Of a stretch of 9,454 bases of DNA, positions 1 to 5,927 are shown one piece after another (position 1 is the stretch's first letter; each line of letters begins with the position of its first letter). The notes beneath the pieces were generated by a model. It was given only the letters and a program-made list of their open reading frames with translations, had not been told where the DNA came from and ran no database searches. The position numbers were made by a program, and so were the translations under genes. The stretch is taken from the NCBI GenBank assembly GCA_023397245.1, contig JAEWUH010000104.1:1-9454 (forward strand). Direction: 5' to 3'. Origin of the DNA: Bacillota bacterium. Lineage in GTDB: Bacteria > Bacillota > Clostridia > Oscillospirales > Acutalibacteraceae.

Positions 1-1083
1 GGCGTACATATCCCAGTGCGGAGCGCCAAGCCCCGTAAACGCCGGAACAAAATAAACGCCCTGGGTATCCGCTACCTTTGCCCCAAAATAATCCGCGTCG
101 GGCGCGGCAGTGAAAAACCGCATCTGATCCCTCAGCCATTGAAGTACCGCGCCGCCGATGAACACACTGCCCTCCAACGCATAGGTTACTTCATTGTTCA
201 GCCCATACGCAATGGTGGTCAACAGTCCGTTTTTGCTCCGGATGATGTCTTTGCCCGTATTCATAAGAATAAAATTTCCGGTACCGTATGTGTTTTTTAC
301 ATCTCCCTTGTGAAAACAGGTCTGCCCGAACAGCGCGGCCTGCTGGTCGCCGGCAATTCCGCAAATGGGGATGTCCACTCCGCTGATGTTGGTATAGCCG
401 TAAATTTCGGAAGAATTGCATACGCGCGGCAGCATGTTTTCCGGAATCTCAAGCGCTTTTAAAATACGCTCATCCCAGAGGAGTGTTTTGATGTTGAACA
501 GCATGGTACGGGAAGCGTTGGTATAATCGGTCACATGGACTTTCCCGTTCGTCAGTTTCCAAATCAGCCAGGAATCAATGGTCCCGAAAAGAAGTTTCCC
601 CTGGTCGGCTTTTTGCCTTGCACCCGCAACATTGTCCAGTATCCACTTGATTTTCGTGGCGGAAAAATAGGCATCCACCAAAAGTCCGGTGTTTTCCTTA
701 ATATATTCGGTCAGTTCCTCGTCCTTCATCAGCTCTTCGCAGATTTTGGCGGTACGCCTGCACTGCCAGACAATCGCGTTGTAGACGGGAAGGCCGGTTT
801 CCTTATCCCAAACCACGGTGGTTTCACGCTGGTTGGTAATGCCGATGCCCGCAATCTCATTGGCGTTAATGCCCATTTTTGTCAGCGCTTCGATCAGTAC
901 ACCGTATTGCGTTACGTAAATATCCGTGGGATTGTGTTCAACCCATCCCGCCTGCGGATATATTTGGGCAAATTCCTTCTGCGCCACCGACATAATATTC
1001 TGATCTTTATCAAAAATAATGCATCTTGAACTTGTTGTACCCTGGTCAAGCGCAGCAATATATTTTTTCTCCATTGTCTTCAT
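1..1083 (-). CDS. glpK: Glycerol kinase, N-terminal 361 residues (cut by window edge)
   Basis: The product phosphorylates glycerol with ATP to sn-glycerol-3-phosphate in the cytoplasm, the entry step of glycerol use. The translated minus strand shows the FGGY-family N-terminus AALDQGTTSSRCIIFD, the mid-protein segment WILDNVAGARQKADQGK, the catalytic-region motif AGDQQAALFGQ with the likely catalytic Asp at residue 246, then VKNTYGTGNF and LEGSVFIGGAVLQWLRDQ, and VPAFTGLGAP near the edge. Family members are about 500 residues, so about 140 C-terminal residues lie outside the window. Three in-frame ATGs compete: 1095, 1083 and 1074. An AGGAAAGGA stretch at 1096-1104 lies 12 bases before 1083 and overlaps the region just before 1095, so 1083 is a compromise. 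The 1074 start gives the most family-like N-terminus but is too far from a ribosome site. It is the last visible gene of the minus-strand glp operon, 85 bases after the DUF1667 gene. Identity is near certain, the start is not. Confidence 0.96.
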   Translation of the reverse strand, partial: MKTMEKKYIAALDQGTTSSRCIIFDKDQNIMSVAQKEFAQIYPQAGWVEHNPTDIYVTQYGVLIEALTKMGINANEIAGIGITNQRETTVVWDKETGLPVYNAIVWQCRRTAKICEELMKDEELTEYIKENTGLLVDAYFSATKIKWILDNVAGARQKADQGKLLFGTIDSWLIWKLTNGKVHVTDYTNASRTMLFNIKTLLWDERILKALEIPENMLPRVCNSSEIYGYTNISGVDIPICGIAGDQQAALFGQTCFHKGDVKNTYGTGNFILMNTGKDIIRSKNGLLTTIAYGLNNEVTYALEGSVFIGGAVLQWLRDQMRFFTAAPDADYFGAKVADTQGVYFVPAFTGLGAPHWDMYA

Positions 1084-1114
1084 TGTTATGACCATTCCTT
1101 TCCTAACAAATTCC

Positions 1115-1140
1115 AGTTTGAAAGACTAATCTTTCAAACT
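1115..1140. repeat. Perfect 11-bp hairpin between the DUF1667 gene and glpK
   Basis: The sequence AGTTTGAAAGA (1115-1125) is followed after a 4-base loop by its exact reverse complement (1130-1140). In the minus-strand mRNA the hairpin lies between the small DUF1667 gene and the glpK ribosome binding site. No run of U follows on the minus strand, so it is not a typical terminator. It may mark an RNA processing or mRNA-stability site, or a protein-binding site, that separates glpK expression from the dehydrogenase genes. That role is inference. Confidence 0.6.
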
Positions 1141-1168
1141 ACAGTCCCCATGCTCTCATTATTCAGCA

Positions 1169-1513
1169 TTACATGCTTTTGGTAGTGATAAAGTTGGCGC
1201 CTGTTCCGAGAATATCGGAAAGGACAACCGCTCCGCGCTGAACCGGAGAAATCAGTTCCACGTCATTTAACAGCGCCATTGCCTGAAAGATCAGTTCTTT
1301 CGGAATGTCACTGTCGGTTTTTACCGGGCAGCGGCTGTGACTGCCGTCCTTAATCCTGACGGTGCTGGTAATTACCCTTGTGGGGTGAGTCAGTTCCTTT
1401 TTGCCGTATTCCGCGCCTCGGGGACAGCCGTTTCCGGTCACAGCGTATCCGTTCACCTCATCCACATTCAAGTGGCAGCCCTTTGGGCAGACGATGCAAA
1501 TCAACTGCTTCAT
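1169..1513 (-). CDS. DUF1667 family small four-cysteine protein of the glp operon
   Basis: This 114-residue protein carries Cys6, Cys9, Cys13 and Cys30 in a CxxC-x3-C...C pattern within CIVCPKGCHLNV and GNGCPRGAEYGKKE, which points to a bound metal or Fe-S cluster. The pattern and the following HPTRVITSTVRI segment match DUF1667 proteins as I know them, which are typically found beside GlpA-like and FAD/NAD oxidoreductase genes. Its ATG overlaps the stop of the preceding gene (ATGA, 1510-1513), and its ribosome site AAAGGAGG lies inside that gene about 10 bases before the start, so translation is probably coupled. The likely role is a third, electron-transferring subunit of the glycerol-3-phosphate dehydrogenase complex, perhaps standing in for GlpC, whose gene is absent here. 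No membrane helix is visible. Function is inferred from context; cluster binding has to be shown. Confidence 0.88.
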   Translation of the reverse strand: MKQLICIVCPKGCHLNVDEVNGYAVTGNGCPRGAEYGKKELTHPTRVITSTVRIKDGSHSRCPVKTDSDIPKELIFQAMALLNDVELISPVQRGAVVLSDILGTGANFITTKSM

Positions 1514-2787
1514 TTTACCTCAGCCTCCTTTGCGGATATGGTAATCATTCCATCCAGAGCCTTTTCTAAAAATTGCTTTGGAATCACAATATGTTCCATT
1601 TCACCCGGAGCCATATGCTCCCGTTTGAAAGTGGAAAGAACCTGATTTCCGCTTGTTACCTCAATGACGGAATCTTTATAAACGCGTTTGACGCGGAAAA
1701 ATACTTCCACATATTTTTCAATTCGGTCAACCCTCACGTGCTGCGGTACGGTGTAGCCGACGTTGTTACCGTTTTCAAGTATGATTACAGGTTTTCTGCC
1801 GCTGCGCGGTTCCTTCGCCTGTTTGCAGAACTGTGCCGCCGCCGCACCTGCGCGCTGGCTCTCGGCGGTTACAAAATCAACCAAATCATGTACATGCACT
1901 ACGTTTCCGCAGGCAAAAATACCGGGAATGGATGTTTCCATGTTTTCGTAGACAACCGGCCCTTTGGTACGCGGGTCAAGTTCAATTCCGGCCTCTTTGG
2001 AAAGCTCATTTTCGGGAATTAGCCCAACAGAGAGCAGAACGGTGTCGCAGTCAAAGAATTGCTCCGTGCCCGGGATTGGTTTGCCGTGATTGTCAACTTC
2101 GGAAACGACTACACCCTCCACACGGCGTTTTCCCTTAATTTCTGTGATGGTATGGGACAAATAAAGCGGAATATTATAGTCATTTAAGCATTGCACGATA
2201 TTCCGGTTTAAACCGTTGGAGTAGGGCATCAGTTCTACACAGGCGACGACCTTTGCACCCTCCAGCGTCATGCGGCGCGCCATAATCAGGCCGATATCAC
2301 CCGAACCGAGAATGACGACTTTTTTGCCAACCATGTAGCCCTCGATATTTACATAGCGCTGTGCCGCGCCCGCGGTAAACACGCCCGCCGGGCGTGCCCC
2401 GGGGATCCCGATGGCTCCTCTGGTACGTTCCCGGCAGCCCATAGTTAAAATGATAGCGTCCGCCTGTGCAGCGAAATATCCGTCACGTGGATTCATCATG
2501 CAGACTTCTTTGTTTTCCGTTACTTCAAGCACCATGGTGTCAAGCAGCAATTCAGCGCTCGTGTTTTTCAGCATATCAATAAAGCGTCCGGCATATTCCG
2601 GGCCGGTAAGTTCCTCTTTAAAGTAATGCAGGCCGAATCCATTGTGAATACACTGATTTAAAATTCCGCCGGCTTCTTTGTCGCGCTCTACCACAAGAAT
2701 TTTTTGGGCGCCATTTTTGTACGCTTCACAAGCGGCGGCCAAGCCTGCCGGGCCTGCTCCGATTACGATTACATCGTACTTTTTCAT
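1510..2787 (-). CDS. FAD/NAD(P)-dependent oxidoreductase, GlpB-like partner of GlpA
   Basis: This 425-residue flavoprotein has an N-terminal FAD-binding Rossmann motif (VIGAGPAG, residues 8-15, with the ribose-binding acid in VVERD near residue 34), a second dinucleotide-binding motif (ILGSGDIG, residues 159-166) that fits NAD(P)H, and the C-terminal FAD-contact motif GIFACGN (289-295). The segment GCRERTRGAIGIPG (117-130) resembles the NAD/FAD subunits that partner GlpA-like or opine/cyanide-forming oxidases. It lacks the redox-active CxxxxC pair of thioredoxin reductase-type enzymes. It overlaps glpA by four bases on one side and the DUF1667 gene by four bases on the other, so the three are translated as a unit. 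I infer that it passes electrons from GlpA through FAD to NAD or another carrier. Databases may call it NADH oxidase or GlpB; the electron acceptor cannot be read from sequence. Confidence 0.88.
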   Translation of the reverse strand: MKKYDVIVIGAGPAGLAAACEAYKNGAQKILVVERDKEAGGILNQCIHNGFGLHYFKEELTGPEYAGRFIDMLKNTSAELLLDTMVLEVTENKEVCMMNPRDGYFAAQADAIILTMGCRERTRGAIGIPGARPAGVFTAGAAQRYVNIEGYMVGKKVVILGSGDIGLIMARRMTLEGAKVVACVELMPYSNGLNRNIVQCLNDYNIPLYLSHTITEIKGKRRVEGVVVSEVDNHGKPIPGTEQFFDCDTVLLSVGLIPENELSKEAGIELDPRTKGPVVYENMETSIPGIFACGNVVHVHDLVDFVTAESQRAGAAAAQFCKQAKEPRSGRKPVIILENGNNVGYTVPQHVRVDRIEKYVEVFFRVKRVYKDSVIEVTSGNQVLSTFKREHMAPGEMEHIVIPKQFLEKALDGMITISAKEAEVK

Positions 2788-4229
2788 GCCTTAGCGCCTC
2801 CATCCTTGGTTTTACCGGTCAAAAGGTAACTGCCCGATTTATCCTGACAAACAGCCTCCATTGGAATTCCGGTCTCACGGCTGATAATTTCGTGTACGCG
2901 CGGGCCGCAGAACCCGCCCTGACACCTGCCCATACCTGCGTTGCAGCGGCGTTTGACGCCGTCGATGGAAACCGGCGGAATCGGGCTGTGCATGGCAAGC
3001 AGAATATCGCCCTCGGTAATGGTCTCGCAGCGGCAGATTACCCTGCCGTAATGCGGATCGCGCTTGAGCGCCGCCTGTTTTTGCTCACCGGTCATATTTT
3101 TAAACAGTGTCTGTTCGCGGGAATCAATGAAATTGTCTTTTTTATTGCAGACTAAACCAATGCTCTCCAAAATATTTTTAACCTCCAAGCCGATTGCCGG
3201 CGCGGCGGAAAGACCCGGTGACTTGATTGCTGCCGCATTTACAAATCGCGGCGCATCTTTGGAAGCTTCAATAATAAAATCGTCCTCATCAGTGGTTGCG
3301 CGCACCCCTGTGAAGTTTCGGATGGATTCACGGAAGTTGATATGATTACTGGAACGTGTTGCCGCTTTGACGACTTTTTCAAGTCCCCGCGCGGTAACCG
3401 TAATATCCTCGGGGTTTTCCGCAGGATCTGCGGTCGGGCCGACAATGAGGTTGCCGTGCACGGTAGGGGAAATCAGCACGCCCTTGCCGCCTTTTTGCGG
3501 TGGCTGGAAAATCGTATGACTGACAACACTGCCCTGACTTTTATCCAAGAGATAATATTCACCTTTTACAGGAATAATTTTAAAAAGCGGCTTTGCAACC
3601 ATATTGTTGATTACGTCGGAATAGGTTCCGGCGGCATTGACGATATATTTCGTATCAAAGTTCCCCCCGGTTGTTTCGATATGATAAAATTCGCCTTTGT
3701 CGGCAATGCTCGTCACGCCGGAATTCAAATGCAGTTCCATCCCGTTTTTCACAGCGGTTTCCGCCATTGCGATTGCGAGCCCCCAGGGGTTCACGATAGC
3801 TGCGGTCGGCGCATAGAGGGAGCCTGTAATTTCTGTACTGAGGTTTGGCTCGATTGCCAGTGTTTGCTCTTTGGTCAGAACTTGAAGTTCGTCCACGCCG
3901 TTGGCAACGCCGCGGCGGTATAGCTCGCGGATGGTATCCATATCAGTTTCATTAAACGCAAGAACCAGCGAACCGATGCGTTTGTAATCCACCGAAAGGC
4001 GTTTGCACAGCGCCTCCATCATCCTGCTCCCCTGAACATTTAAACGGGACATTTTTGTGCCGGGAAAGGGGTCATACCCCGCGTGAACGATTGCACTGTT
4101 GGCTTTGGTTGTGCCGCAGGCTATGTCGTTCTCCTTCTCAAGAACAGCCACTAAGAGGTGGAATTTGGACAGTTCATAGGCAATGCTTGCTCCAACTACT
4201 CCGCAGCCTATCACGGTGACATCATACAT
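2784..4229 (-). CDS. glpA: Glycerol-3-phosphate dehydrogenase (FAD), GlpA-type with BFD [2Fe-2S] domain
   Basis: The product oxidises sn-glycerol-3-phosphate to dihydroxyacetone phosphate. The 481-residue protein has the FAD-binding motif VIGCGVVG (residues 6-13), a DAO-fold oxidoreductase domain, and a C-terminal BFD-like domain: CRC at residues 399-401, then GMGRCQGGFC with Cys436 and Cys441, the expected [2Fe-2S] ligands. An extra Cys429 sits just before them. The reading frame is open up to 4304, but the ATG at 4229 is preferred: AGAAAGGA lies 8 bases upstream, the family starts with MYDVTVIG-type residues, and the longer version would be encoded by the leader terminator hairpin. It overlaps the next gene by ATGA. 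There is no GlpC-like anchor in the window. Related family members act on other 2-hydroxy acids (for example LhgO-like), but the glpP and glpK neighbours support glycerol-3-phosphate. Confidence 0.92.
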   Translation of the reverse strand: MYDVTVIGCGVVGASIAYELSKFHLLVAVLEKENDIACGTTKANSAIVHAGYDPFPGTKMSRLNVQGSRMMEALCKRLSVDYKRIGSLVLAFNETDMDTIRELYRRGVANGVDELQVLTKEQTLAIEPNLSTEITGSLYAPTAAIVNPWGLAIAMAETAVKNGMELHLNSGVTSIADKGEFYHIETTGGNFDTKYIVNAAGTYSDVINNMVAKPLFKIIPVKGEYYLLDKSQGSVVSHTIFQPPQKGGKGVLISPTVHGNLIVGPTADPAENPEDITVTARGLEKVVKAATRSSNHINFRESIRNFTGVRATTDEDDFIIEASKDAPRFVNAAAIKSPGLSAAPAIGLEVKNILESIGLVCNKKDNFIDSREQTLFKNMTGEQKQAALKRDPHYGRVICRCETITEGDILLAMHSPIPPVSIDGVKRRCNAGMGRCQGGFCGPRVHEIISRETGIPMEAVCQDKSGSYLLTGKTKDGGAKA

Positions 4230-4257
4230 ATTTCTCATCCTTTCTATAGTATACAAT

Positions 4258-4313
4258 AAAAACAGCCGGAACGCAGCAAAACACCATAAAAACGGTTTTG
4301 GCAACGTCCGGCT
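4258..4313 (-). terminator. Leader intrinsic terminator in front of glpA, probable GlpP antitermination target
   Basis: On the minus strand AGCCGGA (4313-4307) pairs with TCCGGCT (4270-4264). The helix continues inward with small bulges through CG(T), GC and AAAAC/GTTTT segments to a short U-rich loop. Directly after the stem comes G and five U (4262-4258), then AUU. This is a textbook intrinsic terminator, about 30 bases before the glpA start and 34 bases after the glpP stop. GlpP proteins of Bacillus bind such leaders with glycerol-3-phosphate and prevent termination; that this one is the target here is inference from position. It would cut the operon after glpP when no glycerol-3-phosphate is present. 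Confidence 0.8.
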
Positions 4314-4346
4314 CTCAATACGCTAAAACGTCAAACTATTTACTTG

Positions 4347-4913
4347 TTAGTCAAACCACAAATCTTCTTTTGTGGTTGAAACCGCGGTTGCTCCCGCACC
4401 CAGTGCGGAAACCACGTCGTCCTTATCTGAAATCAACCCGCCGGTAATCACCGGAATTCCCGTGCCTTTTACACAGCGCTTAATTATCTTTGGCATGATG
4501 CCAGGCAGTATTTCTATAAAATCTGCAGTCTCGGCCGGGGTGTGCTTTTCCATGCTTTCCAGTGAAATGGAGTCAAGCAGGAAAAATCGCTGTACGGTTA
4601 TCATTCCCATTTCCTTGGCATAGCGGACAAGCTGCACCTTTGTGCTGATAATTCCATCGGCCGCCGTGCTTTCTTTTATAAAGCGCACTGAAATTTCACG
4701 GTTAGACAGCCCGTCAATCAAATCAATATGAACAATCGCGAGTTTACCGGTGTCTTGAATTCGGCGGACGATTTCACCAATGGAGCAAATATTCCCATAC
4801 AAAATAAAGACCACTGAGCAAGGAGACTTCAGCGCCTTTTCCAATCCATCCGTGCTTTTTGCCGCAGCAATCACAGGATAGTCAAGAAGACGTTCTAGCA
4901 TAGAATCCTTCAT
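4347..4913 (-). CDS. glpP: Glycerol-3-phosphate-responsive antiterminator GlpP
   Basis: This 188-residue cytoplasmic protein belongs to the GlpP family of TIM-barrel-like RNA-binding regulators, which with glycerol-3-phosphate allow transcription through leader terminators of glp genes. Recognisable parts are the N-terminal YPVIAAAKS (residues 12-20), VVFILYGNIC (34-43), VHIDLIDGLS (61-70), DGIISTK (86-92), the IEILPGIMPK segment (133-142), PVITGGLI (154-161), and the C-terminal GAGATAVSTTKEDLW (172-186). The length is typical. The start at 4913 is chosen because AGAGGAAG lies about 10 bases upstream; an in-frame ATG at 4934 would remove that site. It is the promoter-proximal gene, 117 bases before glpA. 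The spacer contains an intrinsic terminator, so GlpP probably controls the genes downstream of itself. Confidence 0.95.
   Translation of the reverse strand: MKDSMLERLLDYPVIAAAKSTDGLEKALKSPCSVVFILYGNICSIGEIVRRIQDTGKLAIVHIDLIDGLSNREISVRFIKESTAADGIISTKVQLVRYAKEMGMITVQRFFLLDSISLESMEKHTPAETADFIEILPGIMPKIIKRCVKGTGIPVITGGLISDKDDVVSALGAGATAVSTTKEDLWFD
4354..4377. repeat. Perfect 9-bp hairpin in the last codons of glpP
   Basis: AACCACAAA (4354-4362), a 6-base loop, and TTTGTGGTT (4369-4377) form a perfect stem covering the conserved TTKEDLWF end of GlpP. It lies about 40 bases upstream of the leader terminator on the transcript. It could simply reflect codon choice, but it could also be part of the RNA structure recognised by GlpP or a ribosome-sensitive element. 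No U-run follows, so it is not itself a terminator. Confidence 0.5.
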
Positions 4914-4949
4914 ACGTGAGTTTCTTCCTCTCATGAGTAAGCTGTATCT

Positions 4950-4958
4950 ATTATATCA
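4950..4958 (-). promoter_or_regulatory. Extended -10 promoter close to glpP
   Basis: The minus strand reads TGATATAAT, a perfect TATAAT (4955-4950) with the extended TG one base upstream. At 17 bases no good -35 is seen, which is tolerated by extended -10 promoters. The transcript would start near 4943 and have a short leader before the glpP ribosome site. It would be a second, proximal promoter of the glp operon. Confidence 0.55.
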
Positions 4959-5104
4959 TAGCCATTACGCATTTGTGACTAGGTAAAAATATTATCCGGG
5001 CCCATGCTTTTACTAATACAGTTCCTCTTTTCGTGTTTGTGCTGTGCACTTTAAAAGTGAGTCCCTCTTGAACTGCAAAATACATAAAGAGACCGCACGT
5101 ATTC

Positions 5105-5163
5105 CAAAAGTTCGGTTGAACTTTTGAAAAACTTGCAATCTCTTATTCTCTGAGCAAGTTTTT
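5105..5163 (-). other. Two adjacent perfect hairpins in the distal glpP leader
   Basis: CAAAAGTTC (5105-5113), loop GGTT, GAACTTTTG (5118-5126) is a 9-bp stem. It is immediately followed by AAAAACTTGC (5127-5136) and GCAAGTTTTT (5154-5163), a 10-bp stem with a 17-base loop. Read on the minus strand, the second stem comes first, starts only a few bases after the predicted transcription start, and ends in UUUUU, so it could work as an early attenuator or a 5' stabilising structure. Part of its loop (AUAAGAGA on the minus strand) can pair imperfectly with a downstream UCUCUUUAU, an alternative fold. I do not recognise a known riboswitch class or a T-box sequence here. Confidence 0.5.
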
Positions 5164-5174
5164 AAATTGTCTTC

Positions 5175-5203
5175 ATGATATATCAATGTTCGCAATATGT
5201 CAA
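5175..5203 (-). promoter_or_regulatory. Strong sigma-A-type promoter directed at the glp operon
   Basis: The minus strand has a perfect TTGACA (5203-5198), a 17-base spacer and TATCAT (5180-5175), five of six bases to TATAAT. Transcription would begin near 5168 and give a leader of about 255 bases before glpP. No convincing gene lies between, so the leader is probably regulatory. Confidence 0.65.
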
Positions 5204-5368
5204 TATATATTTAGTAATTTTTTCTGGCTTTCATAGATTCTAAAAGGCTTAATTTGACTTGACAAAATCAGGAAGCAAAATGGCCAAAAAGCTTTTAAAG
5301 ATAGATAATCCTAATTTTCTTATGAATAATTACTAAAATTAGAATAATTTATTTATAATAATTGTGCA
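5204..5368. other. AT-rich divergent spacer without genes
   Basis: This stretch separates the glp promoter from the plus-strand promoter. It holds several inverted repeats: TTTAGTAATT (5210-5219) with AATTACTAAA (5328-5337), the palindrome AAAAGCTTTT (5287-5296), and CTAATTTT (5311-5318) with AAAATTAG (5335-5342). They may be operator sites or simply a result of low complexity. No open frame with a ribosome site was found. Confidence 0.5.
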
Positions 5369-5397
5369 TTGATCAAAACCGTTTTCTCAGGTATAAT
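5369..5397 (+). promoter_or_regulatory. Sigma-A-type promoter for the hydrolase side
   Basis: TTGATC (5369-5374), a 17-base spacer and a perfect TATAAT (5392-5397) form a good housekeeping promoter, with transcription expected to start near 5404. The spacer contains CAAAACCGTTTT, a partly symmetric motif also present in the glpA leader and faintly like a catabolite-response element. The transcript would carry an RNA leader of about 255 bases before the next good ribosome site at 5646. Confidence 0.7.
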
Positions 5398-5531
5398 AAA
5401 AATGTTAAATGATAGCTGCAGTATAGATTTTGAGTTATGCAAGCAAAACATGGTTTTGTTTGTATAGCTCTTTTTTATTTCCTTATCAATCCTAATATTG
5501 TAAGTTCCATGTATAGAATTTTGCTAGTTTT

Positions 5532-5630
5532 CCACTTATGTCCCCTCTGCCGAAGAGTTTCATAAGTGGTTTTCTATAAGTGTCAAGGGGTTACCCTCAA
5601 GGCTTTGACTATAGGAGAGGGGGTTATCCC
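5532..5630 (+). ncRNA. Candidate structured RNA leader with possible pseudoknot
   Basis: CCACTTATG (5532-5540) pairs perfectly with CATAAGTGG (5561-5569), followed by TTTTCT, so this stem could also act as a weak terminator. A second stem joins CTATA (5574-5578) to TATAG (5610-5614) and GTCAA (5582-5586) to TTGAC (5605-5609), enclosing a small GGG/CCC hairpin. The loop of the first stem contains CCCCTCT (5542-5548), exactly complementary to AGAGGGG (5616-5622), which would form a pseudoknot around the second stem. The same loop could instead pair with AGAGG of the ribosome site beginning at 5645. I do not recognise a named riboswitch family. A regulatory role in the mRNA is inference from the nested complementarity and the placement just before a strong ribosome site. 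Confidence 0.45.
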
Positions 5631-5660
5631 ATGATGCAAGATTAAGAGGAGGAATAAAAA

Positions 5661-5897
5661 ATGAAACGGAGAAATGTGTGTTCCCCATAGTTTAGGCTTG
5701 TTACAGTACTGGTTTGTGTTTCATCGGCACAGATAGGTGCGTCGGCAGCGCAAACCAGCATGGGTAGGAGTACTGTTAAGGAATTTTGATGGGAGTCATC
5801 GGGCAGTCAACCGATCAGTTGGTATCTCTGCAAACCGGAATCAGCAGCCGCTGAAAATTCTGCCGCAGCTGCCGTCAACGCCGCAGATTGGCTGTAA
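5661..5897 (+). pseudogene. Decayed short secreted-protein gene with two in-frame stops
   Basis: A very good ribosome site (GAGGAGG, 5646-5652, 8 bases before ATG) starts a frame that reads MKRRNVCSP, then TAG at 5688, then FRLVTVLVCVSSAQIGASAA with further residues to TGA at 5787, then an alanine-rich stretch ending AAAAVNAADWL and TAA at 5895. If the stops are ignored this is a 78-codon frame with a basic N-region, a hydrophobic core and an ASA|A-like cleavage site, that is, a signal peptide. The mature part is short and matches nothing I know. Most likely it is a remnant of a secreted protein gene. Alternatives are a 9-residue leader peptide, or sequencing errors. Stop recoding is unlikely because neighbours use ordinary codons. 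The gap to the next gene start is 30 bases. Confidence 0.4.
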
Positions 5898-5927
5898 CGA
5901 AACATAATTTTGTGGGAGGAAAAACAT

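Noticed and set aside
16..1029. Plus-strand open frames of 148 and 164 codons
   Set aside because: They lie antisense to an intact glycerol kinase frame, and have no ribosome sites or recognisable domains. The same holds for plus-strand frames over glpA and the GlpB-like gene.
4230..4304. Longer N-terminus of GlpA starting at 4304
   Set aside because: The extra codons are made of the terminator hairpin and U-run, no ribosome site precedes them, and the family begins at the MYDVTVIG-type start at 4229.
5013..5195. Minus-strand 60-codon open frame in the glpP leader
   Set aside because: It would start with TTG, has no ribosome site, overlaps the -10 of a good promoter and both leader hairpins, and has no recognisable domain.
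5532..5630. Assignment of the leader to a named riboswitch such as c-di-GMP, ZTP, PreQ1, TPP or fluoride
   Set aside because: The conserved sequence blocks I know for these classes are not present. Only the folding pattern suggests regulation.
5661..5897. Recoding of TAG or TGA as pyrrolysine, selenocysteine or tryptophan
   Set aside because: No insertion element was recognised, all neighbouring genes use ordinary TGG and end in TGA or TAA, and two different recoded stops in one 78-codon frame are less likely than decay.
4914..5927. Insertion sequence or mobile-element scar in the intergenic region
   Set aside because: No transposase fragment, no terminal repeats flanked by target duplications, and no attachment-site-like tRNA end were seen.
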